From Nonomuraea pusilla (GTDB taxonomy: Bacteria > Actinomycetota > Actinomycetes > Streptosporangiales > Streptosporangiaceae), in the NCBI RefSeq assembly GCF_900109355.1, contig NZ_FOBF01000007.1, positions 62,001 to 126,000 on the forward strand: a stretch of 64,000 nt of DNA. The letters run 5' to 3'. Both the position numbers and the translations under genes were made by a program. Shown here in pieces: positions 17,530 through 26,191 of this stretch (the first letter of the stretch is position 1; each line of letters starts with the position of its first letter). The notes under the pieces are model-generated. The model was not told the origin of the DNA. It made no database searches and saw only the letters and a list, made by a program, of their open reading frames with translations.

Positions 17530-18726
17530 ATGGTCGACGTCGCAGGCGCGGCCGAGCTGGTCGGGCACGAGTCAGACGCGGAGCTGCTCGCGGTGCGGCT
17601 GGCGCACGCGCAACGGCTCGGCAACATGGGCTGGACGGAGTGGAACCTGTGCACCGGCGAGACCATCTGGTCCGACCAGGTGTACGCCATCTTCGGCCGC
17701 GACCCGGACCGCGGCCCCATCCCGCTGCCCGAGCTGCCCCGCCACGTCGAGCCGCGCGACGCCCGCGCGATCGACCGCCTGGTCTGGGACGCGCTGCGCG
17801 GCGTCGAGCCGGTGCAGGCGGAGTTCCGCATCCGGCGCGGCGGGGAGCTGCGCGACCTGCGCATGGTGCTTGAACCGCTCACGGCGCCCGGCGGCCACAC
17901 CGGCCTGCACGGCGTCATCCAGGACATCACCGGCCGCCGCCGCGCCGAGCGCATGATGTCCGAGTCGCGCCGCCAGCTGCTGGAGGCGCGCGAGCGGGCC
18001 GCCGAGGAACGCCACGTCATGCTGGCGCTGCGCGAGGCCATCCTGCCCGCCCCGACCGGCTGCCTCGACCTGCCCGACACCGCGGTGGCGGTCCGGTACG
18101 TCCCCGCCGAGAAGACCGCGAACCTGGGCGGCGACTGGTTCGAGGCCGCCTGCGCGCCCGACGGGCGGGTGATGCTCGCCATCGGCGACGTCTCCGGCCA
18201 CGGCCTGCCCGCCATCGCCCGCATGGCCCAGCTGCGCCACGCGCTGGTCGGCCTGTCGATGACCGGCGAGCCGCCCGACCGGCTGCTCGGCTGGCTCAAC
18301 GAGCTCGTCCTGCACCAGCTCAGGGACACCACCGCCACCGCCGTGATCGGCCACCTCGACCCGCGCACCCGGATGTTCACCTGGGGGCAGGCCGGGCACC
18401 TCGCGCCGATCCTGGTGCGCGACGGCGTGGCCACCCGGCTGCGGCAGCCGCGGGGCGTGCTGCTGGGCGCCACCTCGGGGCGCGCGTACGAGCCCGCCGC
18501 CACGCCGCTGCGGGCGGGCGACGTGCTGCTGCTGTTCACCGACGGCCTGGTCGAGCGGCGCACGCGCGACATCGACGTGGGACTCGACCTGCTGCTCGGC
18601 GCGGCGCGCGACCTGCCCTGCGGCGACCTCGACGCGGGACTCGACCGGCTGGTCGCCGCGATCGGGGGCCCCAACCCGGAGGACGACGCGTGCGTGCTGG
18701 GGGTGGGCATACTGGGCGGGTGCTGA
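17530..18726 (+). CDS. PAS-domain SpoIIE/RsbU-type serine phosphatase
   Basis: 398 residues. A PAS sensor domain (about 25-140, with GWTEWNLCTGETIW and LHGVIQDITGRRRAE) leads through a short helical linker (about 145-170) into a PP2C/SpoIIE domain (about 175-395: NLGGDWFEA, MLAIGDVSGHG, LLLFTDGLVERR, DDACVLGV). Such proteins dephosphorylate anti-anti-sigma factors in partner-switching circuits. No anti-sigma or STAS gene lies nearby. I chose ATG 17530; an upstream in-frame ATG at 17422 would add 36 residues of weak coding character. The stop overlaps the next gene by one base. Confidence 0.9.
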   Translation: MVDVAGAAELVGHESDAELLAVRLAHAQRLGNMGWTEWNLCTGETIWSDQVYAIFGRDPDRGPIPLPELPRHVEPRDARAIDRLVWDALRGVEPVQAEFRIRRGGELRDLRMVLEPLTAPGGHTGLHGVIQDITGRRRAERMMSESRRQLLEARERAAEERHVMLALREAILPAPTGCLDLPDTAVAVRYVPAEKTANLGGDWFEAACAPDGRVMLAIGDVSGHGLPAIARMAQLRHALVGLSMTGEPPDRLLGWLNELVLHQLRDTTATAVIGHLDPRTRMFTWGQAGHLAPILVRDGVATRLRQPRGVLLGATSGRAYEPAATPLRAGDVLLLFTDGLVERRTRDIDVGLDLLLGAARDLPCGDLDAGLDRLVAAIGGPNPEDDACVLGVGILGGC

Positions 18727-19619
18727 TGCTTCTCGACACCCCGTCGCTGTACTTCCGCGCCTTCTACGGCGTCCCGGAGTCGATCACCGCCCCCGACGGC
18801 ACCCCGGTGAACGCGGTGCGGGGCCTGATCGACATGATCGCCACGCTGGTGCGCGGCCACTCCCCCGCCGAGCTCGTCGCCACCATGGACGCCGACTGGC
18901 GGCCCGCCTTCCGGGTGGCGGCGATCCCGTCGTACAAGGCGCACCGGGTGGCGCAGGGCGACGCCGAGCAGGTGCCCGACACGCTGGTGCCGCAGATCGC
19001 GGTCATCCAGGACGTCCTCGACGCGTTGGGCATCGCCCGCCTGGAGGCGCCCGGCTACGAGGCCGACGACGTCATCGGCACGCTCACCCACCGGGCGGCG
19101 GGCGCGGTGGAGATCGTCACCGGCGACCGCGACCTGTTCCAGCTCGTCGACGACCGCCGCCCGGTGCGCGTGCTGTACACCGCGCGCGGCGTGCGCAACC
19201 TCCAGGTGGTGGACGAGGCGTTCGTCACCGCCAAGTACGGCATCCCGGGCCGCGCGTACGGCGACTTCGCGGTGCTGCGCGGCGACCCCAGCGACGGCCT
19301 GCCGGGCGTGGCGGGCGTCGGCGAGAAGACGGCCGCCGCGCTGATCACCCGGTTCGGCACGCTGGAGGCGCTGCTGGAGGCGCTCGACGCGGGCGTCACC
19401 GAGGGCTTCCCCGCGGGCAGCCGCACCCGGCTCGCGGCGGCCCGCGACTACCTGCGCGCCGCGCCCGCCGTGGTGAAGGTGGCGCACGACGCGCCGCTGC
19501 CGGCCGCCGACCTGTCGCTGCCGGCCGCGCCACGCGACCCGGAGGCGCTGGTGGCGCTGGCCGACCGCTGGGGCCTCGACGGCCCGCTGAACCGCCTGCT
19601 GCCGGCGCTCGCCGGCTGA
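18726..19619 (+). CDS. 5'-3' exonuclease (PolA N-terminal domain / FEN-like)
   Basis: 297 residues, starting at an ATG that overlaps the previous stop (TGATG); a GTG six bases upstream is equally possible. It corresponds to the isolated 5' nuclease domain of DNA polymerase I: LLDTPSLYFRAFYGVP, PGYEADDVIGTL, VTGDRDLFQLV, and the helix-three-turn-helix GLPGVAGVGEKTAAALI. It would remove RNA primers or flaps. Many actinomycetes carry this stand-alone copy in addition to polA. Coupled to the phosphatase gene by overlap, though a functional link is not evident. Confidence 0.92.
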   Translation: MLLDTPSLYFRAFYGVPESITAPDGTPVNAVRGLIDMIATLVRGHSPAELVATMDADWRPAFRVAAIPSYKAHRVAQGDAEQVPDTLVPQIAVIQDVLDALGIARLEAPGYEADDVIGTLTHRAAGAVEIVTGDRDLFQLVDDRRPVRVLYTARGVRNLQVVDEAFVTAKYGIPGRAYGDFAVLRGDPSDGLPGVAGVGEKTAAALITRFGTLEALLEALDAGVTEGFPAGSRTRLAAARDYLRAAPAVVKVAHDAPLPAADLSLPAAPRDPEALVALADRWGLDGPLNRLLPALAG

Positions 19620-19627
19620 CCCGCCCA

Positions 19628-19695
19628 CCCGGGCAGGTCGGGGGCCGCTACCCGGCGAGGCCCCCGGGCAGGCCAGGGACCGCTAGCCGGCGAGG
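19628..19695. repeat. Tandem duplication of the menD 3' end
   Basis: A unit of about 33 bp (starts CCCGGGCAGG, ends CCGGCGAGG) occurs at 19628-19660 and again at 19663-19695, period 35 bp, with four mismatches. The second copy includes the last codons and TAG stop of menD (CTAGCCGGCGAGG on the plus strand); the first has CTACCCGGCGAGG, which preserves a TAG on the minus strand. It fills the short gap between convergent exonuclease and menD genes. Confidence 0.8.
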
Positions 19696-21341
19696 AACGC
19701 GCGGACGGCGTCGTGCGCCGCCTCGCGCAGCCGCGCGTGCACGGCGGCGTTCGCCTCCCTGCCGGTGCGCACCTCCACCACGCGCGGCCCGCTGCCGCGC
19801 AGCGCCTTCGGCAGGTCGGTGATCTCCTCGACCAGCGTGTACGGCGTGCCGCTCGCCGCCACCGCGTACGCGAGCTCCACGCCGTGCGGCGTGCCGAAGA
19901 CCCGCTCGAACGGGTCGCGCAGCGCCGCCTGCGGCAGCAGCGAGAAGATGCCGCCGCCGTCGTTGTTGACCACGACCAGGCACAGGTCGGGCCGCGGCTC
20001 GCGCGGGCCGAGCACCAGCCCGTTCTGGTCGTGCAGGAACGACAGGTCGCCGAGCAGCGCGTACGAGGGGCCGTTGTGCGCCAGCGCCGCCCCCATCGCG
20101 GTGGAGACGAGCCCGTCGATGCCCGAGGCGCCCCTGTTGGCCATCAGCCGCAGGCCGCGCCTGGGCCGCATGGCCTGCTCCAGGTCGCGGATCGGCATGG
20201 ACGAGCCGCAGAACAGCAGCGCCCCGTTGGGCAGGGCGTCGGCCAGGTCGCGGGCCACGCGCGGCTCGCTCATGCCGGACGCGTCGAGCACGTCGTCCAC
20301 GGCGGCCCTCGCCACCTGGTCGGCCTGCCGCCAGGCGTGCAGCCACGCGTCGTCGCCGGACGCGACCGGGATCTCCACGGCCTGCGCCACCTGCGTGGCG
20401 GACCTGGTCGGGTCGGGCCACCTGCCGAGGTCGGGCGCGACCACGATGTGCTCGTCGGCCCGCTTCAGCCACGACATGAGCGGGCGCGACAGCCCGGGAC
20501 GGCCGAGCGTGACCACCACGTCGGGCCGGTACGTTTCGGCGAACTCGGGCATGCCGAGCAGGAAGTGGTAGGTGGAGATCGCGTGGTCGCCGTAGCGTCC
20601 GCCGCCGTTGGGCTCCGACAGCACCGGCCAGCCCGCCATGCCGGCGGCGGCGACGTAGCGGCGCACGTTGGCCGCGCCGTCGCCGACCACCAGCACGCCG
20701 CGCCTGGTGGGCGGCAGGTGCAGGGCGACGGGCGGCGGCGCCACCCTGGTGCGCACCCACGGGCCGTCGGCGCCGCCGTCGAGCGGCTCGCACCACGAGG
20801 TGTCGCCGTCGGGGATGAGCGGCTCCCTGAAGGCCAGGTTGAGGTGGACGGGCCCGGCGTCGGGCCCCCACGCGCGCTGGTAGGCGCGGCAGGCCAGCGA
20901 CCGCCAGTACGCCACCTGCCCCGGGCGGTCCTCGGGCACCCCCACCTCGGCGAACCACCGCGTCGCCGTGCCGAACAGCTTGAGCTGGTCGATCGTCTGG
21001 TTCGCGCCGGTGCCGCGCAGCTCGGGCGGCCGGTCGGCGGTGAGGACGAGCAGCGGCACGCCCGACTCGGCGGCCTCGATCACGGCGGGGTGGAAGTTGG
21101 CCGCGGCCGTGCCCGACGAGCAGACCAGCGCGACCGGCCGCTCGGACCGTTTGGCGAGGCCCAGCGCCAGGAACGACGCCGACCGCTCGTCGATGCGGAC
21201 GTGCAGCCGCACCCGCGACTCGGCGTGCAGCGCGAGCGCCAGGGGGGCCGAGCGGGAGCCGGGCGCGAGCACCACGTCGGTGAGCCCGCAGCGCACCAGC
21301 TCGTCGACCAGCACGGTGGCCAGCGCGGTGGCGGGGTTCAC
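19683..21341 (-). CDS. menD: SEPHCHC synthase, menaquinone biosynthesis
   Basis: 552 residues; thiamine-diphosphate enzyme that joins isochorismate and 2-oxoglutarate in classical menaquinone synthesis. Visible elements are VVLAPGSRSAPLALAL, HVRIDERSASFLALGLAK, CSSGTAAANFHPAV and the ThDP-binding VVVNNDGGGIFSLLPQ. The GTG start overlaps the menC stop (GTGA), so menC and menD are translationally coupled with menC first. Complete and typical in length. Confidence 0.96.
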   Translation of the reverse strand: MNPATALATVLVDELVRCGLTDVVLAPGSRSAPLALALHAESRVRLHVRIDERSASFLALGLAKRSERPVALVCSSGTAAANFHPAVIEAAESGVPLLVLTADRPPELRGTGANQTIDQLKLFGTATRWFAEVGVPEDRPGQVAYWRSLACRAYQRAWGPDAGPVHLNLAFREPLIPDGDTSWCEPLDGGADGPWVRTRVAPPPVALHLPPTRRGVLVVGDGAANVRRYVAAAGMAGWPVLSEPNGGGRYGDHAISTYHFLLGMPEFAETYRPDVVVTLGRPGLSRPLMSWLKRADEHIVVAPDLGRWPDPTRSATQVAQAVEIPVASGDDAWLHAWRQADQVARAAVDDVLDASGMSEPRVARDLADALPNGALLFCGSSMPIRDLEQAMRPRRGLRLMANRGASGIDGLVSTAMGAALAHNGPSYALLGDLSFLHDQNGLVLGPREPRPDLCLVVVNNDGGGIFSLLPQAALRDPFERVFGTPHGVELAYAVAASGTPYTLVEEITDLPKALRGSGPRVVEVRTGREANAAVHARLREAAHDAVRAFLAG

Positions 21342-22264
21342 TGGGCGGCCTCCTGCATCCTGCGCAGCCACGCGGGCGAGTCGATCGTGCACTCCGCCAG
21401 GCGGGCGGGGTCGACGGGGGGACGGCGGACGGCCAGCCTGCCGTCCACGGGGACCAGCGGGTCGTCCACGACGTCGCCGGTCAGCAGCGCCAGCGTGCCC
21501 AGGCCGCACGCGTACGGCAGCGACGGCAGCGCGGCGGCCAGCGCCAGCCCGGCGGCCAGCCCCACGGAGGTCTCCACGGCGCTGGAGACGACCGCGGGCA
21601 GCCCGCACGCCTCCACCACCCGAAGCGCCGCGCGCACGCCGCCCAGCGGCTGCACCTTCACCACGGCGATGTCGGCGGCCTCCGCCGCCCTGACGCGGAG
21701 AGGGTCCTCGGCGCGGCGGATGGACTCGTCGGCGGCGACGGGCACGTCGCAGGCGCGGCGCACGGCGGCCAGCTCGTCGAGGGTGGCGCAGGGCTGCTCG
21801 GCGTATTCGAGCTCGAAGCGGTCGAGCAGCTTCAGCCGCCTGACGGCCTCGTCGACGTCCCAGGCGCCGTTGGCGTCGACGCGCAGTTTCCCCGACGGGC
21901 CGAGGGCGTCGCGCACGGCCTCGACCCTGGCCAGGTCGTCGTCGAGCGTCTGGCCCGGCTCGGCCACCTTGACCTTGGCGGTGGCGCAGCCGGAGGCCGT
22001 GACGATCGCGTGGGCCCGCTCGGGGCCGACGGCGGGGACGGTGGCGTTGACGGGGACGCTGTCGCGCACCGGCTCGGGCCAGCCCTCGAAGGCGGCCTCG
22101 CGGGCGCACGCCAGCCAGCGGGCGCACTCGCGCGGGCCGTACTCGGGGAACGGCGAGAACTCGCCCCAGCCCGCCGGGCCGCGCAGCAGCACGCCTTCCC
22201 TGACGGTCTGCCCCCGGAACCGCGTGCTCATCGGAATCCGGAAGACCACGGGCGAACGTTCCAC
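21338..22264 (-). CDS. menC: o-Succinylbenzoate synthase
   Basis: 308 residues; enolase-superfamily enzyme that dehydrates SHCHC to o-succinylbenzoate. Catalytic and metal residues are visible: ATAKVKVAE (Lys), LRVDANGAWD (Asp), EYAEQP (Glu), VAADESI (Asp-Glu) and DIAVVKVQPLGG (Lys). The start is uncertain: GTG 22264 follows AGGGAGG closely, GTG 22249 and ATG 22234 are alternatives; the family usually begins just before the IPMSTRFRG segment, which favours 22264 or 22249. Divergent from menE with about 50 bp between, so a shared promoter region is likely. Confidence 0.94.
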   Translation of the reverse strand: MERSPVVFRIPMSTRFRGQTVREGVLLRGPAGWGEFSPFPEYGPRECARWLACAREAAFEGWPEPVRDSVPVNATVPAVGPERAHAIVTASGCATAKVKVAEPGQTLDDDLARVEAVRDALGPSGKLRVDANGAWDVDEAVRRLKLLDRFELEYAEQPCATLDELAAVRRACDVPVAADESIRRAEDPLRVRAAEAADIAVVKVQPLGGVRAALRVVEACGLPAVVSSAVETSVGLAAGLALAAALPSLPYACGLGTLALLTGDVVDDPLVPVDGRLAVRRPPVDPARLAECTIDSPAWLRRMQEAAQ

Positions 22265-22313
22265 GACCCTCCCTGGCGCCTGTGCCCCATGTTTCGCCAC
22301 TAACCTTACGAGC

Positions 22314-23459
22314 ATGTGGAGCAACCCGTCGCATCCGGACCGCCCGCTGAACGCCCTCACGGCGCCGCAGGGCCCGGCGGTCGTCGCGGCGGTGCGCGAC
22401 GCGCTGTCGGGCGAGGGTCCCGCGCTGCTCCCCCTGCCCTCCGCGTCCGCGGGGCCGGTGCTCGCGGCGCTGCGTCCCACCCACGTCGACGGCGAGCCCC
22501 GGCCCGGCGGCCTGGGCGTGCCCGGCCAGGTGGCCGTGGTGATCGCCACGAGCGGCAGCACCGGCGCGCCCAAGGGCGTCATGCTCCCTGCCCGGGCGCT
22601 GCGCGCCTCCGCCGCGGCCTCGCTGCGGCGCCTCGGCGCCTCCAAGGGCGAGCGCTGGCTGTGCTGCCTGCCCGTCTCCCACGTCTCCGGGCTGCAGGTG
22701 GTGGTCCGCGCCCTGCTGTCGGAGACCGAGCCGATCGTCCACGAACGGTTCGACGCGGGCGCCGTGCTCGGCTCGGGCGCCGACCACGTCTCGCTGGTGC
22801 CCACGCAGCTCCACCGGCTGGTCGAGGCGGCCGCCGACCTGTCGGTGTTCCGCACGATCCTGCTCGGGGGCGCGGCGCCCGCACCCGGCCTCCTGGAACG
22901 CGCCAGAGACCTCGGCGCGCGCGTCGTCACCACGTACGGCATGAGCGAGACCTGCGGCGGCTGCGTGTACGACGGCCGCCCGCTCGACCACGTCGACGTC
23001 AAGATCGGCGACGACGGCCGGGTCAGGGTCGCCGGGCCGGTGCTGTTCTCCGGCTACCGCTCGGGCGAGCCCGCGCCGTTCGACGGCGACTGGTTCGTCA
23101 CCTCCGACCTGGGCGAGCTGGCCGGGGGCAGGCTGCGCGTGCTGGGCAGGGCCGACGACGTGATCAACACGGGCGGCGAGAAGGTGGTCGCGGGCGCCGT
23201 GGCCCGGGTGCTCGCCGCCCACCCCGAGGTGTCCGACGTGGCCGTGGTCGGGCGGCCCGACCCGGAGTGGGGCGAGGTCGTGACCGCCGTCGTCGTGCCC
23301 GCCGACCCGGTGACGCCGCCCACGCTGGCGCAGCTCCGGGCGTACTGCGAGGACCGCCTGCCGCCGTACGCGGCGCCGCGCGCGCTGCGGCTGCTCGACC
23401 GGCTGCCTCTGCTGGAGAACGGCAAGACCGACCTGGTCCGGCTTCGGGCAGGAACCTGA
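22314..23459 (+). CDS. menE: o-Succinylbenzoate-CoA ligase
   Basis: 381 residues; adenylate-forming enzyme that activates o-succinylbenzoate with ATP and CoA. Motifs: P-loop VIATSGSTGAPKGVML, VVTTYGMSETCGG, FVTSDLGEL, GRADDVINTGGEKV, and the C-terminal catalytic Lys in LLENGKTDLVRL. It is short compared with 480-residue firmicute MenE but typical for actinomycetes. It faces away from menC-menD; together the three genes give three successive steps, while menB, menA and menG are not in the window. Confidence 0.94.
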   Translation: MWSNPSHPDRPLNALTAPQGPAVVAAVRDALSGEGPALLPLPSASAGPVLAALRPTHVDGEPRPGGLGVPGQVAVVIATSGSTGAPKGVMLPARALRASAAASLRRLGASKGERWLCCLPVSHVSGLQVVVRALLSETEPIVHERFDAGAVLGSGADHVSLVPTQLHRLVEAAADLSVFRTILLGGAAPAPGLLERARDLGARVVTTYGMSETCGGCVYDGRPLDHVDVKIGDDGRVRVAGPVLFSGYRSGEPAPFDGDWFVTSDLGELAGGRLRVLGRADDVINTGGEKVVAGAVARVLAAHPEVSDVAVVGRPDPEWGEVVTAVVVPADPVTPPTLAQLRAYCEDRLPPYAAPRALRLLDRLPLLENGKTDLVRLRAGT

Positions 23460-23505
23460 TGACTTGCGCCTGCGTCATAGTGGCAAGAGCGCGAAGGGAG
23501 CCTTC

Positions 23506-23835
23506 ATGAACCAGACCCGCAAGATGTGGGCGTCCGCGGCCGTCGTCGGTGTCATCACCGTCGCAGGCGTGTCCGTAGCGGCGGCCGCCTCCGCGGGCAG
23601 GCTCGCTCGGGCAGGTGAGGAGACGAGGGCCGTGGTCGAGCGCGGGGCGCCGGCCGGCCCGGACCGGCAGCCGACGGAGCCGTCTGCGCGGCCGAGCGAC
23701 GGCGTGGTCGTCTCCACCGAGGTCAACCCCGACCCCGGCAAGACCCTCGACTACTGGACGGGCGAGCGCATGGACGGCGCGGAGCCGATGCCGATGCCCG
23801 AGGTGAAGCCCGGCGAGTTCGAGGTCGCCGAGTAG
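23506..23835 (+). CDS. Small exported or membrane-anchored protein, unknown
   Basis: 109 residues. The ATG has GGGAG six bases upstream. A basic N-terminus and one hydrophobic segment (about 9-28, WASAAVVGVITVAGVSVAAA) ending in Ala-rich sequence suggest a signal peptide or anchor; the rest is hydrophilic, Pro- and Glu-rich (VNPDPGKTLDYWTGERMDGA, PMPMPEVKPGEFEVAE). There is no recognised domain. It lies 46 bp after menE and may be read from the same transcript. Confidence 0.6.
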   Translation: MNQTRKMWASAAVVGVITVAGVSVAAAASAGRLARAGEETRAVVERGAPAGPDRQPTEPSARPSDGVVVSTEVNPDPGKTLDYWTGERMDGAEPMPMPEVKPGEFEVAE

Positions 23836-23880
23836 ATCTTTCCCGCAGGGCCGGCGCCCGCGCTGACCAGGGGAGGCGGC

Positions 23881-23923
23881 GCCCGTGCGGACCTGCGGGG
23901 CGACGCCCGTGCGGACCTGCGGG
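23881..23923. repeat. Short direct repeat between the small exported gene and rpoD
   Basis: GCCCGTGCGGACCTGCGGG occurs at 23881-23899 and 23905-23923 (period 24 bp), followed by two degenerate versions up to about 23975. The rest of the 298-bp interval (23836-24133) holds the rpoD promoter region. Confidence 0.7.
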
Positions 23924-24011
23924 CAGCGCTTGTCAGAGCCTGCGGGCGGCGCCTGTGCGGGCCTCTGGGGCGGTGGCCGTTTGGGCGATCCGCCCCTTTT
24001 TTGATCCGGCG

Positions 24012-24046
24012 GGAACAAATGGCGGCAGACGGCGTTATTGATAACG
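24012..24046 (+). promoter_or_regulatory. Candidate ECF-sigma promoter of rpoD with a palindrome at its -10
   Basis: GGAAC (24012-24016) and GTT (24034-24036), part of CGTT, are 17 bp apart, the pattern of SigR/SigE-type promoters (GGAAC or GGAAT, 16-18 bp, GTT). In Streptomyces coelicolor hrdB has a SigR-dependent second promoter, which makes this plausible. CGTTAT-TG-ATAACG (24033-24046), a perfect inverted repeat, overlaps the -10. The start codon is about 90 bp downstream. Confidence 0.5.
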
Positions 24047-24133
24047 GTGCGGCGTGCGGCCCGGACCGGCCCACCACCACCTGTCTGCCACAACAGCCTG
24101 ATCGCTTCGACTCCGTATGGAGGAGGTGTCCTC

Positions 24134-25462
24134 ATGCCCAAGACCGCCGTGGCGACCCCACCCGCGACTCTCGACCAGCTGATTGAACGAGGGCGAGACC
24201 AGGGTCACCTTTCTCTCGCGGAGCTGCGTGACGCGTTCGCCGATGCCGGCATCAGCCCCGCCGAGGGCCGTACGATCCTGCGCGAGCTCTCCGAGGCCGG
24301 TGTGAGCCTGGCCGCCGAGAACGAGCCCACGCTCGGCCACACGACTCCCAGCAAGCCCGCGAAGAAGACGGCGACGCCGAAGCCCAGGAAGTCTTCCACG
24401 CCGAAGGCTACCCGGCGCAAGGCGTCCGAGGCAAAAACTCCCGCAGACCCCAAGCCCGAGCACCTCGAGGACGTCGTCCCTGACGACGCCGAGCTCGCCG
24501 CCGAGGACGTCGAGCTCGAGAACGAGCCGCTCGACCTCGACGACAACCAGTCGGTCATGGGCGACTCGGTGCACACGTACCTGAAGTCCATCGGCCGCCG
24601 CACCCTGCTGACCGCCGCCCAGGAGGTGGAGCTCGCCCGCCGCATCGAGGCCGGCCTGTACGCCGAGTACAAGCTGGAGAGCGAGCAGGACCTGCCCGAC
24701 TCCGTCCGCGAGGACCTGGAGATGGTCGTACGCGACGGCAAGGACGCCAAGGACCACATGCTGGAGGCCAACCTCCGGCTGGTGGTGTCGGTGGCCAAGA
24801 AGTACACCGACCGCGGCATGTCCCTGCTCGACGTGGTCCAGGAGGGCAACCTGGGTCTGATCAGGGCGGTCGAGAAGTTCGACTACACCAAGGGCTTCAA
24901 GTTCTCCACGTACGCGATGTGGTGGATCAGGCAGGCCATCCAGCGCGGTTTCGCCGACTCCGCCCGGACGATCCGCCTGCCGGTGCACGTCCTGGAGATG
25001 CTTTCGAAGCTCTCGCGCATCGAGCGCGACATGCACCAGCGCCTGGGGCGCGAGCCCACGCCCGAGGAGCTGGCCGTGGAGCTCGACAAGACCCCCGACC
25101 AGATCGAGGAGCTGCTGCGCACGAGCCGCCAGCCGATCTCGCTGAACGCGACGATCGGCGAGGACGGCGAGACCACGATCGGCGACCTCATCGAGGACGT
25201 CGACTCGCCGGAGGCGTCGGAGATCGTCGACCGCCAGCTGCTGGGCGACCAGCTCAGGGGCGTCCTCGACAACCTGTCGCCGCGCGAGTCGAAGATCATG
25301 GCGCTGCGGTTCGGGCTGGTGGACGGCAAGCCGCACACGCTGGACGAGATCGGCAAGTACATGGGTCTCACCCGCGAGCGGATCAGGCAGCTGGAGAAGG
25401 AGTCGCTGTCCAAGCTGCGCCACCCCAGCAACACCCGCCCGCTGCTCGACTGGGCCAGCTGA
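24134..25462 (+). CDS. rpoD: Principal RNA polymerase sigma factor (HrdB/RpoD)
   Basis: 442 residues, ATG after a perfect AGGAGG. An N-terminal region 1.1-like part ([21 protein letters not shown]) is followed by a Lys/Pro/Thr-rich stretch (about 75-115) and an acidic stretch (about 115-140) typical of actinomycete HrdB. Then come regions 1.2-2 ([54 protein letters not shown]), region 3 (LPVHVLEML) and region 4 ([21 protein letters not shown]). The set of motifs in 2.4 and 4.2 is that of a group 1 sigma factor. It ends at a strong bidirectional terminator 170 bp downstream. Confidence 0.97.
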   Translation: MPKTAVATPPATLDQLIERGRDQGHLSLAELRDAFADAGISPAEGRTILRELSEAGVSLAAENEPTLGHTTPSKPAKKTATPKPRKSSTPKATRRKASEAKTPADPKPEHLEDVVPDDAELAAEDVELENEPLDLDDNQSVMGDSVHTYLKSIGRRTLLTAAQEVELARRIEAGLYAEYKLESEQDLPDSVREDLEMVVRDGKDAKDHMLEANLRLVVSVAKKYTDRGMSLLDVVQEGNLGLIRAVEKFDYTKGFKFSTYAMWWIRQAIQRGFADSARTIRLPVHVLEMLSKLSRIERDMHQRLGREPTPEELAVELDKTPDQIEELLRTSRQPISLNATIGEDGETTIGDLIEDVDSPEASEIVDRQLLGDQLRGVLDNLSPRESKIMALRFGLVDGKPHTLDEIGKYMGLTRERIRQLEKESLSKLRHPSNTRPLLDWAS

Positions 25463-25546
25463 CCCGGACCCCGCGCCGCCCGCTCACCCGAACGGACCGC
25501 GCTCACCCGTACGGACCCGCGCGCGGGATGCCGCTCACCTGAACGT

Positions 25547-25614
25547 CACCTGAACGGCCCCGCACCCCGCGGCGCCCGCTCACCTGAACGGCCCCGCACC
25601 TCGCGACGCCCGAT
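25547..25614. repeat. Tandem 34-bp repeat downstream of rpoD
   Basis: Copies at 25547-25580 and 25581-25614 (each begins CACCTGAACGGCCCCGCACC apart from one late mismatch) differ at three positions. Upstream, from about 25480, degenerate copies of GCTCACCCGAACGG recur at shorter spacing, so the whole 25480-25614 stretch looks like an eroded minisatellite between the rpoD stop and its terminator. Confidence 0.8.
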
Positions 25615-25632
25615 TCGGGGGCATGGCACACG

Positions 25633-25665
25633 GAAGCCCCGGCACGTCCATCGTGCCGGGGCTTC
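25633..25665. terminator. Bidirectional hairpin terminator
   Basis: GAAGCCCCGGCACG pairs perfectly with CGTGCCGGGGCTTC (14 bp) around a five-base loop, TCCAT. Outer bases (ACACGG/CCGTGT) can extend the stem. It lies between rpoD (plus) and the convergent hypothetical gene (minus) and can serve both. TCTCC rather than a T-run follows on the plus side. Confidence 0.85.
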
Positions 25666-25680
25666 TCCGTGTCGGTGCGG

Positions 25681-26079
25681 TCAGCCGGCCGCGGGGACCG
25701 GGCGGGGCAGGCGCGGGATGCCCCAGAGGCGGTTCTGCTCGCGCAGGGTGCGCAGCCGGTTGACCTCGTCGGTCCACATGGCGCCCACGGGGGTGGCGCG
25801 GGCCTTGCGGCGGGCGATGCGGTCGTCGTACGCCTTCACGCCGAACGCGCCCCGCTGGCCCGCCTCGGCGGCCCGCAGCGCCTCGGTGAGCGCCTTGTCG
25901 AGCGCCAGGCCGGCGGCGCGCAGTTCGATCTCGTCCGCGTCGGCCGCCTGCAGCTCGCGCAGCGTCTGCTCGGCCTCCCTGGCCTTGTCGAGCAGCTCGG
26001 GGAAGCTCTTGGAGATCTCCAGGTCCGCGTGGTAGCGGACCTCGGCCTCGCGGCTCACCCGCGGACGGAAAAACGCCAT
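25681..26079 (-). CDS. Hypothetical actinobacterial protein, soluble, helical
   Basis: 132 residues with no signal peptide or membrane segment. It is rich in Ala, Arg, Glu and Leu, with regular charged heptads over about 20-85 (FPELLDKAREAEQTLRELQ and following), suggesting a helical bundle or short coiled coil; the C-terminus is Pro-rich (WGIPRLPRPVPAAG). The N-terminus MAFFRPRVSREAEVRYHADL is distinctive. I do not recognise a characterised family. Divergent from a TetR gene with a palindrome between them. Confidence 0.65.
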   Translation of the reverse strand: MAFFRPRVSREAEVRYHADLEISKSFPELLDKAREAEQTLRELQAADADEIELRAAGLALDKALTEALRAAEAGQRGAFGVKAYDDRIARRKARATPVGAMWTDEVNRLRTLREQNRLWGIPRLPRPVPAAG

Positions 26080-26170
26080 CGACTTGCCCCTTCACGCTTC
26101 GTCTGCTGTCAACGGACAAGGGTACGCGCTTCCGCGACACGCCCCGTAACCGGACCGGGCGCGCCCCCCT

Positions 26171-26184
26171 TTACATAGTAAGAT
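26171..26184 (+). promoter_or_regulatory. Candidate operator and -10 of the TetR gene
   Basis: TTAC-ATA-GTAA (26171-26181) is a small perfect inverted repeat. TAAGAT (26179-26184) overlaps it and ends seven bases before the ATG at 26192, the arrangement of a leaderless start. It lies in the interval between the divergent hypothetical gene and the TetR gene, where autoregulation is expected. No good -35 is visible. Confidence 0.4.
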
Positions 26185-26191
26185 GATCACC

